Assembly (NCBI GenBank): GCA_038258425.1
Contig: JBBSPV010000001.1
Span: 124,001-188,000 of the forward strand
Reading direction: 5' to 3'
Source: DATLGB01 sp038258425
GTDB taxonomy: Bacteria; Actinomycetota; Thermoleophilia; Solirubrobacterales; Solirubrobacteraceae
DNA: 64,000 bases
Position numbers and translations under genes: made by a program. This document shows, in pieces, positions 8,405 to 16,761 of the stretch (position 1 is the stretch's first letter; every line of letters begins with the position of its first letter). Below the pieces are notes generated by a model, which was not told where the DNA came from, made no database searches, and saw only the letters and a list, made by a program, of their open reading frames with translations.

Positions 8405-9666
8405 GCCGCCAGCCACCCCGGCGTGGCGACGACCGGCCGGCCGGCGATCGCGGAACGCACGCAGTCCCGCGTGCTGCCGAAGACGACATCCCGTCCGAGT
8501 ACCCCCGGCGCGTAGTGCGCGTACTTGGCCGAGTTGGTCATGAAGGTGCCGCCGCCCGGCGGCAGCAGCGGCGTGTTGAGCACGCAGGTGTCGCAGACGA
8601 ACTGCGCGCCGAAGCGCTCGAGCGTCTCGGCGAGCCCGAGCCGGACCGCGGCCTCGTGCACGCGAACGCTCGTGGTCAGGACCACGCCGACGCCCGGCGC
8701 GCCCCGCTCGCCCTCGACGAGGGATGCGAGCTCCCGGCACTCCGGCAGCGACAGGTGCGGGCTGCCGAACGCGACCGAGCCCAGCGCTCCCGAGCTCGGC
8801 GTCGACAGTGCGCTCCAAGCGCTGCCCAGCTGCTCGGCCCCGACGTGCACGATGCGCGCGGGCGCGCGTCCGCCCAGCGCGGCGGCCCGCGTCGGCGCCT
8901 CGGGGGTGACACCGACGACGTGGAACATCCCGACGGCCCCGGCCGTCGCGGCGGCCGCGGCGAACGCCTTGAGGTCGTCGGCGCGGATCGGGCCGGTCAG
9001 GCCGTCGACGACGGGCACCTCGCCGCCGGTCTGCGCGCCCACGAGGTAGCCCAGTACGGGGAAGAACGCGTCGTCGAGGTCGCCGCGATCGTCGAGCTCG
9101 AAGACGACACGGCCGAGGCGCGGCGCGTCGAGGTGCAGGCCGACGAGCGGGACGCGGCCCACGAGCGCCGCGCAGGCGTCGACGAGATCGCCGTAGCGGT
9201 TGGTCCGCGCGCCGAGGGCGCCGTTGGCAAACGCGATCGCATTGGACTCCGCCCAGGCGATGTGCTCGCCGGGCCGAGGCGGGTCCGGCTCCTGATATGG
9301 GGAGCAGGTGAACGTCGGCGCCGCGCCCAGCGCGAGATACGCGTCGGCGAGGCGCCCCGCCTGCCCGGCCCACGCCTCGGGGACGCCCTGGTCGCGCCAG
9401 TGCCGCCGGTCCACGGAGATGACGTTCGTCGACGTCGGCACGGCGAGCCGGCCGCCGAGCTTCACGAGCCGCTCCGCGAACGCGACGATCGCGGGCCCGG
9501 TGAGGATGCAGCCGTCGATGTGCGCGCGCGTGACGTCGATCAGCCGCGGCGCCTCCTGCATCTCGGCGAGGCGGACGAGCACCCGCATGGCGAGCCGGCG
9601 AGCCTCGCCCTCGGCGCCGTCCAGCAGCCCGCGGTCGCGCGCGGAGAGCCGCGGGCCGGCGGGCAT
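8401..9666 (-). CDS. Aconitase X catalytic subunit, DUF521 type (putative cis-3-hydroxyproline dehydratase)
   Basis: A 421-residue protein with family landmarks: CSPYQEPDPPRPGEHIAWAE at 121-140, SNAIAFANGALGARTNRYGD at 141-160, GSPHLSLPEC at 301-310, CDTC at 358-361 and GSTRDC at 397-402. C121, C310, C358, C361 and C402 are candidate iron or iron-sulfur ligands. Serine stands at 302, where some homologues have cysteine. The enzyme family dehydrates hydroxy acids, and the bacterial form is known for cis-3-hydroxy-L-proline. Being split into two genes, rather than fused, is the less common bacterial arrangement as I recall. It starts 5 bases after the aldehyde dehydrogenase stop. Confidence 0.85.
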   Translation of the reverse strand: MPAGPRLSARDRGLLDGAEGEARRLAMRVLVRLAEMQEAPRLIDVTRAHIDGCILTGPAIVAFAERLVKLGGRLAVPTSTNVISVDRRHWRDQGVPEAWAGQAGRLADAYLALGAAPTFTCSPYQEPDPPRPGEHIAWAESNAIAFANGALGARTNRYGDLVDACAALVGRVPLVGLHLDAPRLGRVVFELDDRGDLDDAFFPVLGYLVGAQTGGEVPVVDGLTGPIRADDLKAFAAAAATAGAVGMFHVVGVTPEAPTRAAALGGRAPARIVHVGAEQLGSAWSALSTPSSGALGSVAFGSPHLSLPECRELASLVEGERGAPGVGVVLTTSVRVHEAAVRLGLAETLERFGAQFVCDTCVLNTPLLPPGGGTFMTNSAKYAHYAPGVLGRDVVFGSTRDCVRSAIAGRPVVATPGWLAA

Positions 9667-9671
9667 GGCCG

Positions 9672-11126
9672 TCAGCTCAGCCCGTGACTGATGCCGACGT
9701 GCTTGATGCGGGTGTACTCCTCCACGCCGAGCAGGCCGTTCTCATAGCCGTGGCCCGAGTCGCCGAAACCGCCCACGGGCAGTTCGGGCGCGAGGGCGAG
9801 ATGGGCGTTGACCCACACCGTGCCGAAGTCGAGCGCGGTGGAGACGCGCATGGCCCGGCCGAGGTTCTCCGTCCACACGGACGCGGCCAGCCCGAAGCTC
9901 GTGCCGTTGGCCATCCGGATCGCCTCGTGCTCATCCGCGAACGCCTGGACGGTGATCACCGGCCCGAAGATCTCCTGCTGGATGAGCTCGTCGGCCTGGT
10001 CGAGGCCGGTGACGACGGTCGGCTCCAGGAAGAAGCCCGGCAGGTCAGGGCGGCCGCCGCCCGTGACGACCTCCGCGTTGGACGGCCGCCGCTCGAGGAA
10101 GCCCTCGACGCGATCGCGCTGCCCCGGCGACGTCAGCGGCCCGAGGACGGTCGCGGGGTCGAGCGTGTCGCCGAGCTTCGCCGCTTGCACGCGCTCGGTG
10201 AGCGCGGCCACGAAGGCGTCCTTGAGTCCCCGCTGGACGAGCACGCGACTCGCGGCCATGCACTCCTGGCCCGTGTTGTAGAGGCCGGCCTCCGCGATGG
10301 CCGCGACGGCCGGCTCGAGGTCGACGTCGTCGAAGACGACGACGGGCGCGTTGCCGCCGAGCTCCATGACCGCCTTCTTGATGTGCGCGCCCGCGATCTC
10401 ACCGACCTTGCGGCCCGCGGCGATCGAGCCGGTGAAGGAGACCATGTCGACATCGGGATGGGAGACGAGGGCCGAGCCCGCGGTCGCTCCGAAGCCGTTG
10501 ACGATGTTCAGGACGCCGGGCGGGAGGAGCTCGGCCGCCAGCTCGGCCACCTTGGAGATGGAGACGGGCGTCGTCTCGGCCGGCTTGAGCACGACGGTGT
10601 TGCCGGTCGCCAGCGCCGGTGCGAGCTTGCAGACGGCCTGCAGCAGCGGGTAGTTCCACGGCGTGATCGCAGCGACGACGCCGACCGGCTCGCGCCGCAT
10701 GATCGAGGTGAGGCCACGGACGTACTCGCCCGGGCTCATGCTCTCCATCGTCCGCGCCGCGCCCGCGAAGACGCGGATCGCGTCGACGACACCAGGCAGT
10801 TCGAGCTCGCGTGAGGCGGTGATCGGCTTGCCGGCGTCCAGCGTCTCGAGGCGCGCCAGCTCGTCGAGCTCGGCCGCGCACGCGTCGGCGAGCGCGAACA
10901 GCGCCGCGGAGCGATCCGCCGGGGCGCACGCCGCCCAGGCGGGTCTCGCCTGCTTGGCCGCGCGAACCGCGGCGTCGACGTCGTCCGCCGACGAGGCGGC
11001 CATCGTGGCCAGCGGTGTCGCGGTGGAGGGATTGAGGATCTCCGTGGTGGCTCCGTCGGCGGCGTCTCGCCAATCCCCGCCGATGAAGTTGCGGATGGCC
11101 AGGCGATCAGGGGCCTCGGTGGTCAT
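9672..11126 (-). CDS. NAD(P)-dependent aldehyde dehydrogenase
   Basis: A 484-residue ALDH with the usual order of motifs: TPWNYPLLQ at 155-163 (N157 of the oxyanion hole), KPAETTP, FTGSIAAGRK cofactor loop, MELGGNAP with the general base E255, and the nucleophile C289 in YNTGQECMAAS. It resembles betaine-aldehyde and aminobutyraldehyde dehydrogenases. In a hydroxyproline route the matching step would be 2-oxoglutarate semialdehyde to 2-oxoglutarate. Its ATG overlaps the previous stop by four bases, placing it firmly in the operon. The substrate is an inference. Confidence 0.88.
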   Translation of the reverse strand: MTTEAPDRLAIRNFIGGDWRDAADGATTEILNPSTATPLATMAASSADDVDAAVRAAKQARPAWAACAPADRSAALFALADACAAELDELARLETLDAGKPITASRELELPGVVDAIRVFAGAARTMESMSPGEYVRGLTSIMRREPVGVVAAITPWNYPLLQAVCKLAPALATGNTVVLKPAETTPVSISKVAELAAELLPPGVLNIVNGFGATAGSALVSHPDVDMVSFTGSIAAGRKVGEIAGAHIKKAVMELGGNAPVVVFDDVDLEPAVAAIAEAGLYNTGQECMAASRVLVQRGLKDAFVAALTERVQAAKLGDTLDPATVLGPLTSPGQRDRVEGFLERRPSNAEVVTGGGRPDLPGFFLEPTVVTGLDQADELIQQEIFGPVITVQAFADEHEAIRMANGTSFGLAASVWTENLGRAMRVSTALDFGTVWVNAHLALAPELPVGGFGDSGHGYENGLLGVEEYTRIKHVGISHGLS

Positions 11127-11644
11127 GGTCGATCCTTCCGGTCGTCGCGGTCACTCGGTCGTTGCCCTGCCCCGACGGGCCGGAAGATCGGGCCGCGCTC
11201 GATCACCGGGTCGAGGATCCCGTCCATGATCTGCTCCGCCGCCTCGTCGAAGGGCGCCGGCCGGTGAGCCTGTCCCGGGTAGCCGATCGCCTCGCGCACC
11301 TGCGGCACGAGGAGGTAGGCGCCGGCCACGACGGTCGAGAGCTCCGTGAAGCCGCTGTCGGGATCGCCGGCCAGCCGCCGCAGTTCAGCGCCGAGCCGCT
11401 CTCGGGGAAGGCGTCCGAGCTCGGCCACGAGGGCCAGCACCCGATCGAAGGCATCGCGACGGGCCGCCAGCGCGCGGTCGAGCCAGCGGGGGTAGTCCGG
11501 CGTGCGGCTGGGCGTCCGCCCGGCCGGGCCGTCGGGGATCAGCGTGTCGGCGACCGCCAGCAGCGTCGAGAGCTCCGCCGCGGTCAGCGCCCGGGGAGGA
11601 AGCGGCCGGTACTCCGGAACGGAGAGCCGCTCGTCAGCGGGCAT
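11123..11644 (-). CDS. Gluconate 2-dehydrogenase subunit 3-like small subunit
   Basis: A 173-residue protein: LTAAELSTLLAVADTLIPDG near the N-terminus, then a helical body with GYPGQAH. This is the pattern of the gluconate dehydrogenase gamma chain (subunit 3) that partners membrane-linked GMC flavoproteins. Many family members have a Tat signal, but none is visible here. It overlaps the end of the GMC gene by 11 bases, as such pairs usually do. No cytochrome c subunit gene is present, so the electron acceptor is unclear. Confidence 0.72.
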   Translation of the reverse strand: MPADERLSVPEYRPLPPRALTAAELSTLLAVADTLIPDGPAGRTPSRTPDYPRWLDRALAARRDAFDRVLALVAELGRLPRERLGAELRRLAGDPDSGFTELSTVVAGAYLLVPQVREAIGYPGQAHRPAPFDEAAEQIMDGILDPVIERGPIFRPVGAGQRPSDRDDRKDRP

Positions 11645-13268
11645 GGGCGAGCTCCTTCGAGACGACCTGACCGGCCGCGCCGTCGGCGATCCCCATGGCG
11701 ATCCGCAACGCCAGGGCCGTGATGGTCGACGTCGGGTTCACGCCGCCGCTCGTGACGAACACGCTGCCGTCGGCCACGAAGAGGTTCGGCACGTCGTGGG
11801 CGCGGCCGAAGGCGTCGACCACGGAGCGGGCGGGATCGTCGCCCATGCGCGCGGTGCCGAGCAGGTGTCCGGGCTGGTCCGTCCAGAGCTCCACGGGCAC
11901 CGTGCGCGTCGCCCCCATCGCCTCGTGGGCCTCCGTCATGCGTGCCACCGCGTGAGCGAGGATCGCCCGCGTGTTGTCGCCGAGGCGGTATTCGACCTTC
12001 GGCGCGGGAACGCCGTCGCCGTCGGTCAACGCAGGATCGAGGGTCACGCGGTTCTGCGCTTCGGGGAGGTCGGAGGCGTTGGCCGCCCAGAGGACACCAC
12101 GCGCGTGGTTGCGGGTGGCTTCGTGGAAGCCGGCGCCCCAGCGGTCGTCGAAGGGCAGCTCCTGCTGGGCCTCCAGCGCGTTGAACGGGCCGGGCATCGG
12201 CATGGCGTTCCACTTCGCGCCGCCGACGAACGGATGCTCGGGTCGTGTCTCGTAGAACTCCATGGAGTGGATCAGCTCCCCGGCCGGCCCCATCCAGGAG
12301 TCGAGCTCGTCCTCGTAGTACCCGACGACGGTGGCGTTGGGATGGAGCATGAGGTTGCGGCCGACGAGGCCTGACGAGTTGGCCAGGCCGTCCGGGTGCC
12401 GAGCCGAGGCCGACAGCTGCAGCAGCCTCGGGGTCCCGACGCCGTTGGCGCAGACGACGACCGTCCGCGCCGGCTGATGGTGCTGGCGGCCGTCGGTGTC
12501 GATCCACGTGGCGCCCGTCGCGAGGCCCTCGGCGTCCGTGGTGATCTTCCGGACCCGGGCCCCGGTCTGCAGCCGCGCGCCGGCCTTGAGCGCCTGCGGA
12601 AGATAGATCAGGTCGAAGGAGGCCTTGGCTCCGGCGGGACACCCGAACTCGCACGTGCCCCAGCGCGCGCACGGTTCGAGCGTCTGGTGCTTGTAGCCGA
12701 CGATCGCGTTGGCTCCCGGCCACCAGTGCCAGCCGAGCCGATTCATCCCCTCGGCCGCGCGACGACCGACCTTGCCGAGCGGGTGCGGCGGCATGGGGTA
12801 GGTCAGGCCGTCCGGGTACGCCGGATCGCCCTCGACGCCCGCCACCCCGAGGAAGCGGTCGACCTCGTCGTGGTAGGGCTTGAGCTCCTCGTAGGCGAGG
12901 GGCCAGTCGTCCGCGATGTCATCGAGGGAGCGGACCCGGAAGTCCGACGGCAGCAGGCGCAGCCACTGGCCGCCGTACATGATCGAGGAGCCGCCGACGC
13001 CGTTGAACATCACGGGGCTCAGCTCGGAGTCTGAGGTCTCGACCGGGTAGTCGGCCCGGTTGGCACGAAGGTTCGGGTCGTGGTGCCACTGCTGATGGCA
13101 GAGCAGCTCCCACTCGGGGCGGTTCGCTGGGAAGTCGTCCGCGTTGACCCAGTCGCCCTGCTCGAGGCAGAGCACGTCGAAGCCGCGGGTCGCCAGGGTG
13201 TGGGTCACGACGGCTCCGGCCGGACCGGAGCCGATGACCAGGACGTCCACGGGTGGAGCGGCGCCCAC
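11634..13268 (-). CDS. GMC-family FAD oxidoreductase (dehydrogenase large subunit)
   Basis: From the GTG at 13268 the product has 544 residues. The FAD-binding motif VIGSGPAGAVV is at the N-terminus. NGVGGSSIMYGGQWLRL matches the second GMC signature. The C-terminal HLLGTARMGDDPA and GGVNPTSTITALALR contain the conserved His and Asn. The start is chosen because it lies 15 bases after the dapA-like stop with a GGGAG ribosome site before it. Longer readings are low-complexity. With the subunit-3 gene it likely forms a periplasm- or membrane-associated dehydrogenase for an alcohol or polyol. Its place in a hydroxyproline-like operon is unexplained. Confidence 0.82.
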   Translation of the reverse strand: MGAAPPVDVLVIGSGPAGAVVTHTLATRGFDVLCLEQGDWVNADDFPANRPEWELLCHQQWHHDPNLRANRADYPVETSDSELSPVMFNGVGGSSIMYGGQWLRLLPSDFRVRSLDDIADDWPLAYEELKPYHDEVDRFLGVAGVEGDPAYPDGLTYPMPPHPLGKVGRRAAEGMNRLGWHWWPGANAIVGYKHQTLEPCARWGTCEFGCPAGAKASFDLIYLPQALKAGARLQTGARVRKITTDAEGLATGATWIDTDGRQHHQPARTVVVCANGVGTPRLLQLSASARHPDGLANSSGLVGRNLMLHPNATVVGYYEDELDSWMGPAGELIHSMEFYETRPEHPFVGGAKWNAMPMPGPFNALEAQQELPFDDRWGAGFHEATRNHARGVLWAANASDLPEAQNRVTLDPALTDGDGVPAPKVEYRLGDNTRAILAHAVARMTEAHEAMGATRTVPVELWTDQPGHLLGTARMGDDPARSVVDAFGRAHDVPNLFVADGSVFVTSGGVNPTSTITALALRIAMGIADGAAGQVVSKELAHAR

Positions 13269-13282
13269 GTCGGCTCCCTCGC

Positions 13283-14197
13283 CTAGACGGTCGTTGCGGT
13301 CGTGACCACGGAGGCGCCGGCGGCTTCCAGGCGGCGGCCCAGCTCTTCGCGCGCCTCGGCGTCGAGCCCCACAAGCGGCGCGCGCACCGGTCCGGTCGCA
13401 AGGCCGACGAGCTCGCATCCGGCCTTGACCGCCGCGGAGTAACTCTGTCCCTCGAGGAAGCGGCAGACCGGCCACAGGCGCGCCCACAGGTCCCGCGCGG
13501 CAGCCAGGTCGAGCTCGTCGATGAGGTGGCGGTGCAGCTGGACGCACTGGTCGGGCAGGATCGACGCTGCCCCCCACACGACGGCGCGGACGCCCGCCGC
13601 GAGCGCCGCGTAGGTCAGGGTGTCCCAGCCGTTGAGCAGCACGGGACCGCTCGTCGCGCCGAGCTGGATGAGCTCCATGGCGGCGACGGCGTCGCCACTC
13701 GTGTCCTTGAAGCTCGTGACCCCGGCCACGCGGTGCAGCTCCTGGAACTGCTCGACCGTCAGGGTCGTCCCGGAGGCACCCGGGATGTTGTAGTACATGA
13801 TCGGCACCGAGATCTGCTCGGCCACCGTGGCGTAGTGGTGCACGAGCTCAGGCCACTGGAGCGCCTCGTAGAAGGGCGGGACGATCATCACGGCTGCCGC
13901 CCCGTGCTCCTGCGCGTGGACGCTGAGCTCTACGGTCTCTCGTGTCGACAGCGCTCCGGTGCCGGGAACGGTGGGGACTCGCCCGGCTGCCGCCTCGATC
14001 GTCGTCTCGACGACCGCGCGGCGCTCGGCCACCGTCAGCGTCGTGAACTCGCCCGTGCTCCCGCACGGCACGAGGCCGCCGACGCCGGCGTCGACCGACC
14101 GGTGCACGAGGGCTGTCAGGGCCGCGTGGTCGACCTCAGTTCCATCGTGCGTGAACGGCGTGATCATGGCGGGCAGGACGCCCTCGAACTCGCTCAT
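13283..14197 (-). CDS. DapA-family lyase (candidate 1-pyrroline-4-hydroxy-2-carboxylate deaminase)
   Basis: A 304-residue TIM-barrel aldolase of the dihydrodipicolinate synthase family. The substrate motif GSTGE is at 46-50, the proton-relay Tyr136 is in YYNIPG, and Schiff-base Lys164 is in SFKDTSGD. Next to a proline racemase-fold gene, family members commonly deaminate 1-pyrroline-4-hydroxy-2-carboxylate to 2-oxoglutarate semialdehyde in hydroxyproline degradation. The ATG at 14197 overlaps the racemase stop. The DapA fold is certain. The exact substrate rests on context. Confidence 0.82.
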   Translation of the reverse strand: MSEFEGVLPAMITPFTHDGTEVDHAALTALVHRSVDAGVGGLVPCGSTGEFTTLTVAERRAVVETTIEAAAGRVPTVPGTGALSTRETVELSVHAQEHGAAAVMIVPPFYEALQWPELVHHYATVAEQISVPIMYYNIPGASGTTLTVEQFQELHRVAGVTSFKDTSGDAVAAMELIQLGATSGPVLLNGWDTLTYAALAAGVRAVVWGAASILPDQCVQLHRHLIDELDLAAARDLWARLWPVCRFLEGQSYSAAVKAGCELVGLATGPVRAPLVGLDAEAREELGRRLEAAGASVVTTATTV

Positions 14198-15312
14198 GCG
14201 AGCGCTCCTTGTTGCGGGACGGGGACTCGCGGGCCGGCCGCGTCGAAGCGCTCGCGCTCGGCGTCGGTCTCGGGATCGAAGGGCCGGCCGACGCCGACGC
14301 CCCAGGTGTCGCTCGCGGTGTAGCCAACGGGCAACGGGTCCGTCGCGTCGGCGAGGATGGAGGACTGGGCGTAGATCCAGCTGCGTCCCGTGAGCTCCGG
14401 GATCACCGCGTGATGGCCGCCCACCTCGAGCTCGTCTACGTAGCGCGCGACGAACCGGGTGTCGAGGATGCCCTCGTGGACGAAGTCGACGTCGCGGGCG
14501 AGCTCGCCCCGCCGGGCCATGATCGCCAGCCGGGCGCACGTGCCGGTCCCACACGGCGACCGGTCGATCCGGCCGGGACTCACGACCGTCGCGTTCCGCC
14601 CATCCCCGCCGACGCGGGGCGGGGCCGTCCAGACGAAGAGCCCGAGATCGTGGATGCCGGGGTTCTCCGGATGGGCCAGCGGGACCTGCTCGCCGGTGGC
14701 GGCTTTCACGCGCTCGCCGAGCGCGGCGAGATCGGCGGCCTCGTCCGGGGTGATGGCGAAGCCGTGTCTCGCCGCGTCGCAGACGCCGAAGAAGTGCCCG
14801 CCGAAGGCGAGGTCGACGGTCACGGTGCCGAAGCCCGCGACCTCGACCGGCACGTCGAGATGGGTGGCGAAACACGCGACGTTGCGGAACGTCACCGCCT
14901 CGCACCGGCCGTCGGCGCAGCGGGCCCGGACGTCCACCAGTCCGGCGGGAGTCTCGAGCGTGAGCCGCGTCTCGGGCTCCATCATGGGCAGGATGCCCGT
15001 CTCGAGCAGCACGGTGACCGTGTTGATCGTGTTCGTGCCGGACATGGGCGGATAGTCCGTGCCCTCCATGATCACGTAGCCGAGCGCCGCCCGCGGGTCG
15101 GCGGACGGCAGCACGACGACGGCCGAGAGACAGGACTGCCCCCGCGGCTCGAAGAGCAGCAGCTTTCGGAGATCGTCACCGCGCGTCTCGAACCAGCGCT
15201 TCTTCTCCCACACCGTGCGGCCCGGCACGTCCACGACGCCGCCGACGACGACGCGCGAGGCCTCGCCCTCACAGTGGGCGTCGACGGTCTGCAGCACCCT
15301 GGCCGGCCTCAT
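14194..15312 (-). CDS. Proline racemase superfamily enzyme with Ser/Cys catalytic pair (candidate hydroxyproline 2-epimerase)
   Basis: A 372-residue protein starting MRPARVLQTVDAHCEGEASR. The first catalytic cysteine of the family (MCGH) is replaced by serine in PPMSGTNTI (S91). The second is kept in RSPCGTGTCA (C254). Known superfamily members use Cys/Cys for proline racemase and 4-hydroxyproline epimerase, and Cys/Thr for trans-3-hydroxyproline dehydratase. Ser/Cys forms exist and, as I recall, some epimerise 4-hydroxyproline. It sits between a flavin oxidase and a DapA-like enzyme with four-base overlaps on both sides, the classic hydroxyproline gene order. Confidence 0.82.
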   Translation of the reverse strand: MRPARVLQTVDAHCEGEASRVVVGGVVDVPGRTVWEKKRWFETRGDDLRKLLLFEPRGQSCLSAVVVLPSADPRAALGYVIMEGTDYPPMSGTNTINTVTVLLETGILPMMEPETRLTLETPAGLVDVRARCADGRCEAVTFRNVACFATHLDVPVEVAGFGTVTVDLAFGGHFFGVCDAARHGFAITPDEAADLAALGERVKAATGEQVPLAHPENPGIHDLGLFVWTAPPRVGGDGRNATVVSPGRIDRSPCGTGTCARLAIMARRGELARDVDFVHEGILDTRFVARYVDELEVGGHHAVIPELTGRSWIYAQSSILADATDPLPVGYTASDTWGVGVGRPFDPETDAERERFDAAGPRVPVPQQGALA

Positions 15313-16691
15313 GCCGCCAGCCGCTCCACGACGCGCTCGGCGGCCGCCAGGCCGGTACGGGCCGCGGTCTCCATCGTGCCCAGCTCGGCGAAGTAGTCCC
15401 CGGCCAGGTGGAGGTTGCCGTGCTCCCCGAGGGCACCCTCCAGCGGCGCCTGGAGCCGGTGGCGGCCAGGCCTGGCGAAGACGTTGCCGAGCGGCCAGCG
15501 ATGGACCGTCGCCGCCGCGATGCATTCCCGGGTCTCCGGATACAGGTCGTGCAGGTCCGCGAGGAAGCGATCGACGATGTCAGCGTCCGGCGCCCGCATG
15601 AGCTTCGCGGCGCGCGACCCGCCGGCGAAGAGCATGAGGCTGCCCCCCGGCTCCCGCCGGCCGCCGGCACGCAGCGCGTGCGCCTGGTTCGTGAACATGT
15701 CGAAGATCCGGCCGGGCGTGGCCATCGCGTACACGTCGTCCCACGGCATGACGCCCTTCTCGTCGGTGTGCACGGCGACGGAGAGGAAGGGGCCGTAGGT
15801 GAGCTGCTCGAGCGCCGCCGCCGCGTCCGCGTCCACCGGCCCTACCAGCGGTGCCGCGTGCGGGGCTTGCGCCGCCATGACGACATGCCGCGCCCGGACA
15901 CGCCGGGTCTCCCCACCCTGGCGGTACGCCACCACGTGCTCGGCCCCGTCGGGCGTCAGCCCCGTGACGGTTGCGCCCGTGCGGGCCCGACCGCCCAGAG
16001 CCTGCGCCAGCGCGGCCGGCAGCCGGCCGGTGCCGCCCAGCAGGTTGCGGCCGATGAGCGAGCCTTTGCCGCCCCAGACGAGGGCGAAGAGGCCGATGCC
16101 GCAGCCGGCCGACAGCTCGGACGGCTCGGCCGTCGCGCGATGGGCGGCGCACGTGAAGATCGAGGCGGCCGCCGGCGGCAGGGCACCGAGGAAGTCTCCA
16201 AACGTGCGTCCGTCCTCATACGCCAGCACCCGTGCCCGGACTGCCTCGGGTCGCTCGCCCGCCCGCGTCTGGGAAACGCGGTGGTAGCGGGCGACCCCGC
16301 GCCGGATCCTAAGGCCGGCGGCCGCAAAGGCGACGCGGTCGCGCGCGGGAAGTGGGAGACGCAGCGGATAGCTCTCCACTCGACCGCTCGTGAGCCGGGT
16401 GGAGCCGACGGCCATCCCCATCATGCTGCCGGTGACGGGGACGGTCTCGAGGCCGAGCTCGCGGGTCATGGCGTCCACGTGAGTGCCCGGAGCGGGGAAC
16501 AGGTGCGCCCCGTAGTTGAGCCAGTAGTCGCCCTCCGGATCCGACCGCATCCGGCCGCCGAGGCGGTCGTCGCGCTCCAGCAGCAGCACGTCGCGATCGC
16601 GCAGTCGCCAGGTGGCCGCGAGTCCGGCGATGCCGCCGCCGATGACCACGACGTCCCGGGGCGGATCGCTTTGCGGCTCCTCATGGTGCAT
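15309..16691 (-). CDS. FAD-dependent amine oxidase/protoporphyrinogen-oxidase-like flavoprotein
   Basis: With the ATG at 16691 the protein has 460 residues. The dinucleotide-binding motif VVIGGGIAGLAATWRL is at 15-30, followed by ERDDRLGGRM, the amine-oxidase fingerprint. The C-terminal LHLAGDYFAELGTMETA is the FAD-closing segment. It is the promoter-proximal gene of the 12-gene operon. In context it may oxidise a D-amino or imino acid produced by the epimerase. A start at 16718 is also possible but would overlap the LysR control region. Membership of the flavin amine oxidase superfamily is clear, while the reaction is inferred. Confidence 0.75.
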   Translation of the reverse strand: MHHEEPQSDPPRDVVVIGGGIAGLAATWRLRDRDVLLLERDDRLGGRMRSDPEGDYWLNYGAHLFPAPGTHVDAMTRELGLETVPVTGSMMGMAVGSTRLTSGRVESYPLRLPLPARDRVAFAAAGLRIRRGVARYHRVSQTRAGERPEAVRARVLAYEDGRTFGDFLGALPPAAASIFTCAAHRATAEPSELSAGCGIGLFALVWGGKGSLIGRNLLGGTGRLPAALAQALGGRARTGATVTGLTPDGAEHVVAYRQGGETRRVRARHVVMAAQAPHAAPLVGPVDADAAAALEQLTYGPFLSVAVHTDEKGVMPWDDVYAMATPGRIFDMFTNQAHALRAGGRREPGGSLMLFAGGSRAAKLMRAPDADIVDRFLADLHDLYPETRECIAAATVHRWPLGNVFARPGRHRLQAPLEGALGEHGNLHLAGDYFAELGTMETAARTGLAAAERVVERLAA

Positions 16692-16736
16692 CCGACGATC
16701 GTCCCGCACTCGAGACATGCTCGGTAGCCTTTGGTC

Positions 16737-16753
16737 CTTGCGAGAAGCACAAG
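16737..16753. promoter_or_regulatory. Candidate LysR-type operator (CTTG-N9-CAAG)
   Basis: CTTG and CAAG flank nine bases, giving the T-N11-A pattern of LysR-type binding sites. It lies in the roughly 70-base gap between the divergent FAD oxidase and LysR genes, 8 bases before the TTG start of the latter. Confidence 0.4.
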
Positions 16754-16761
16754 CGAACCTT

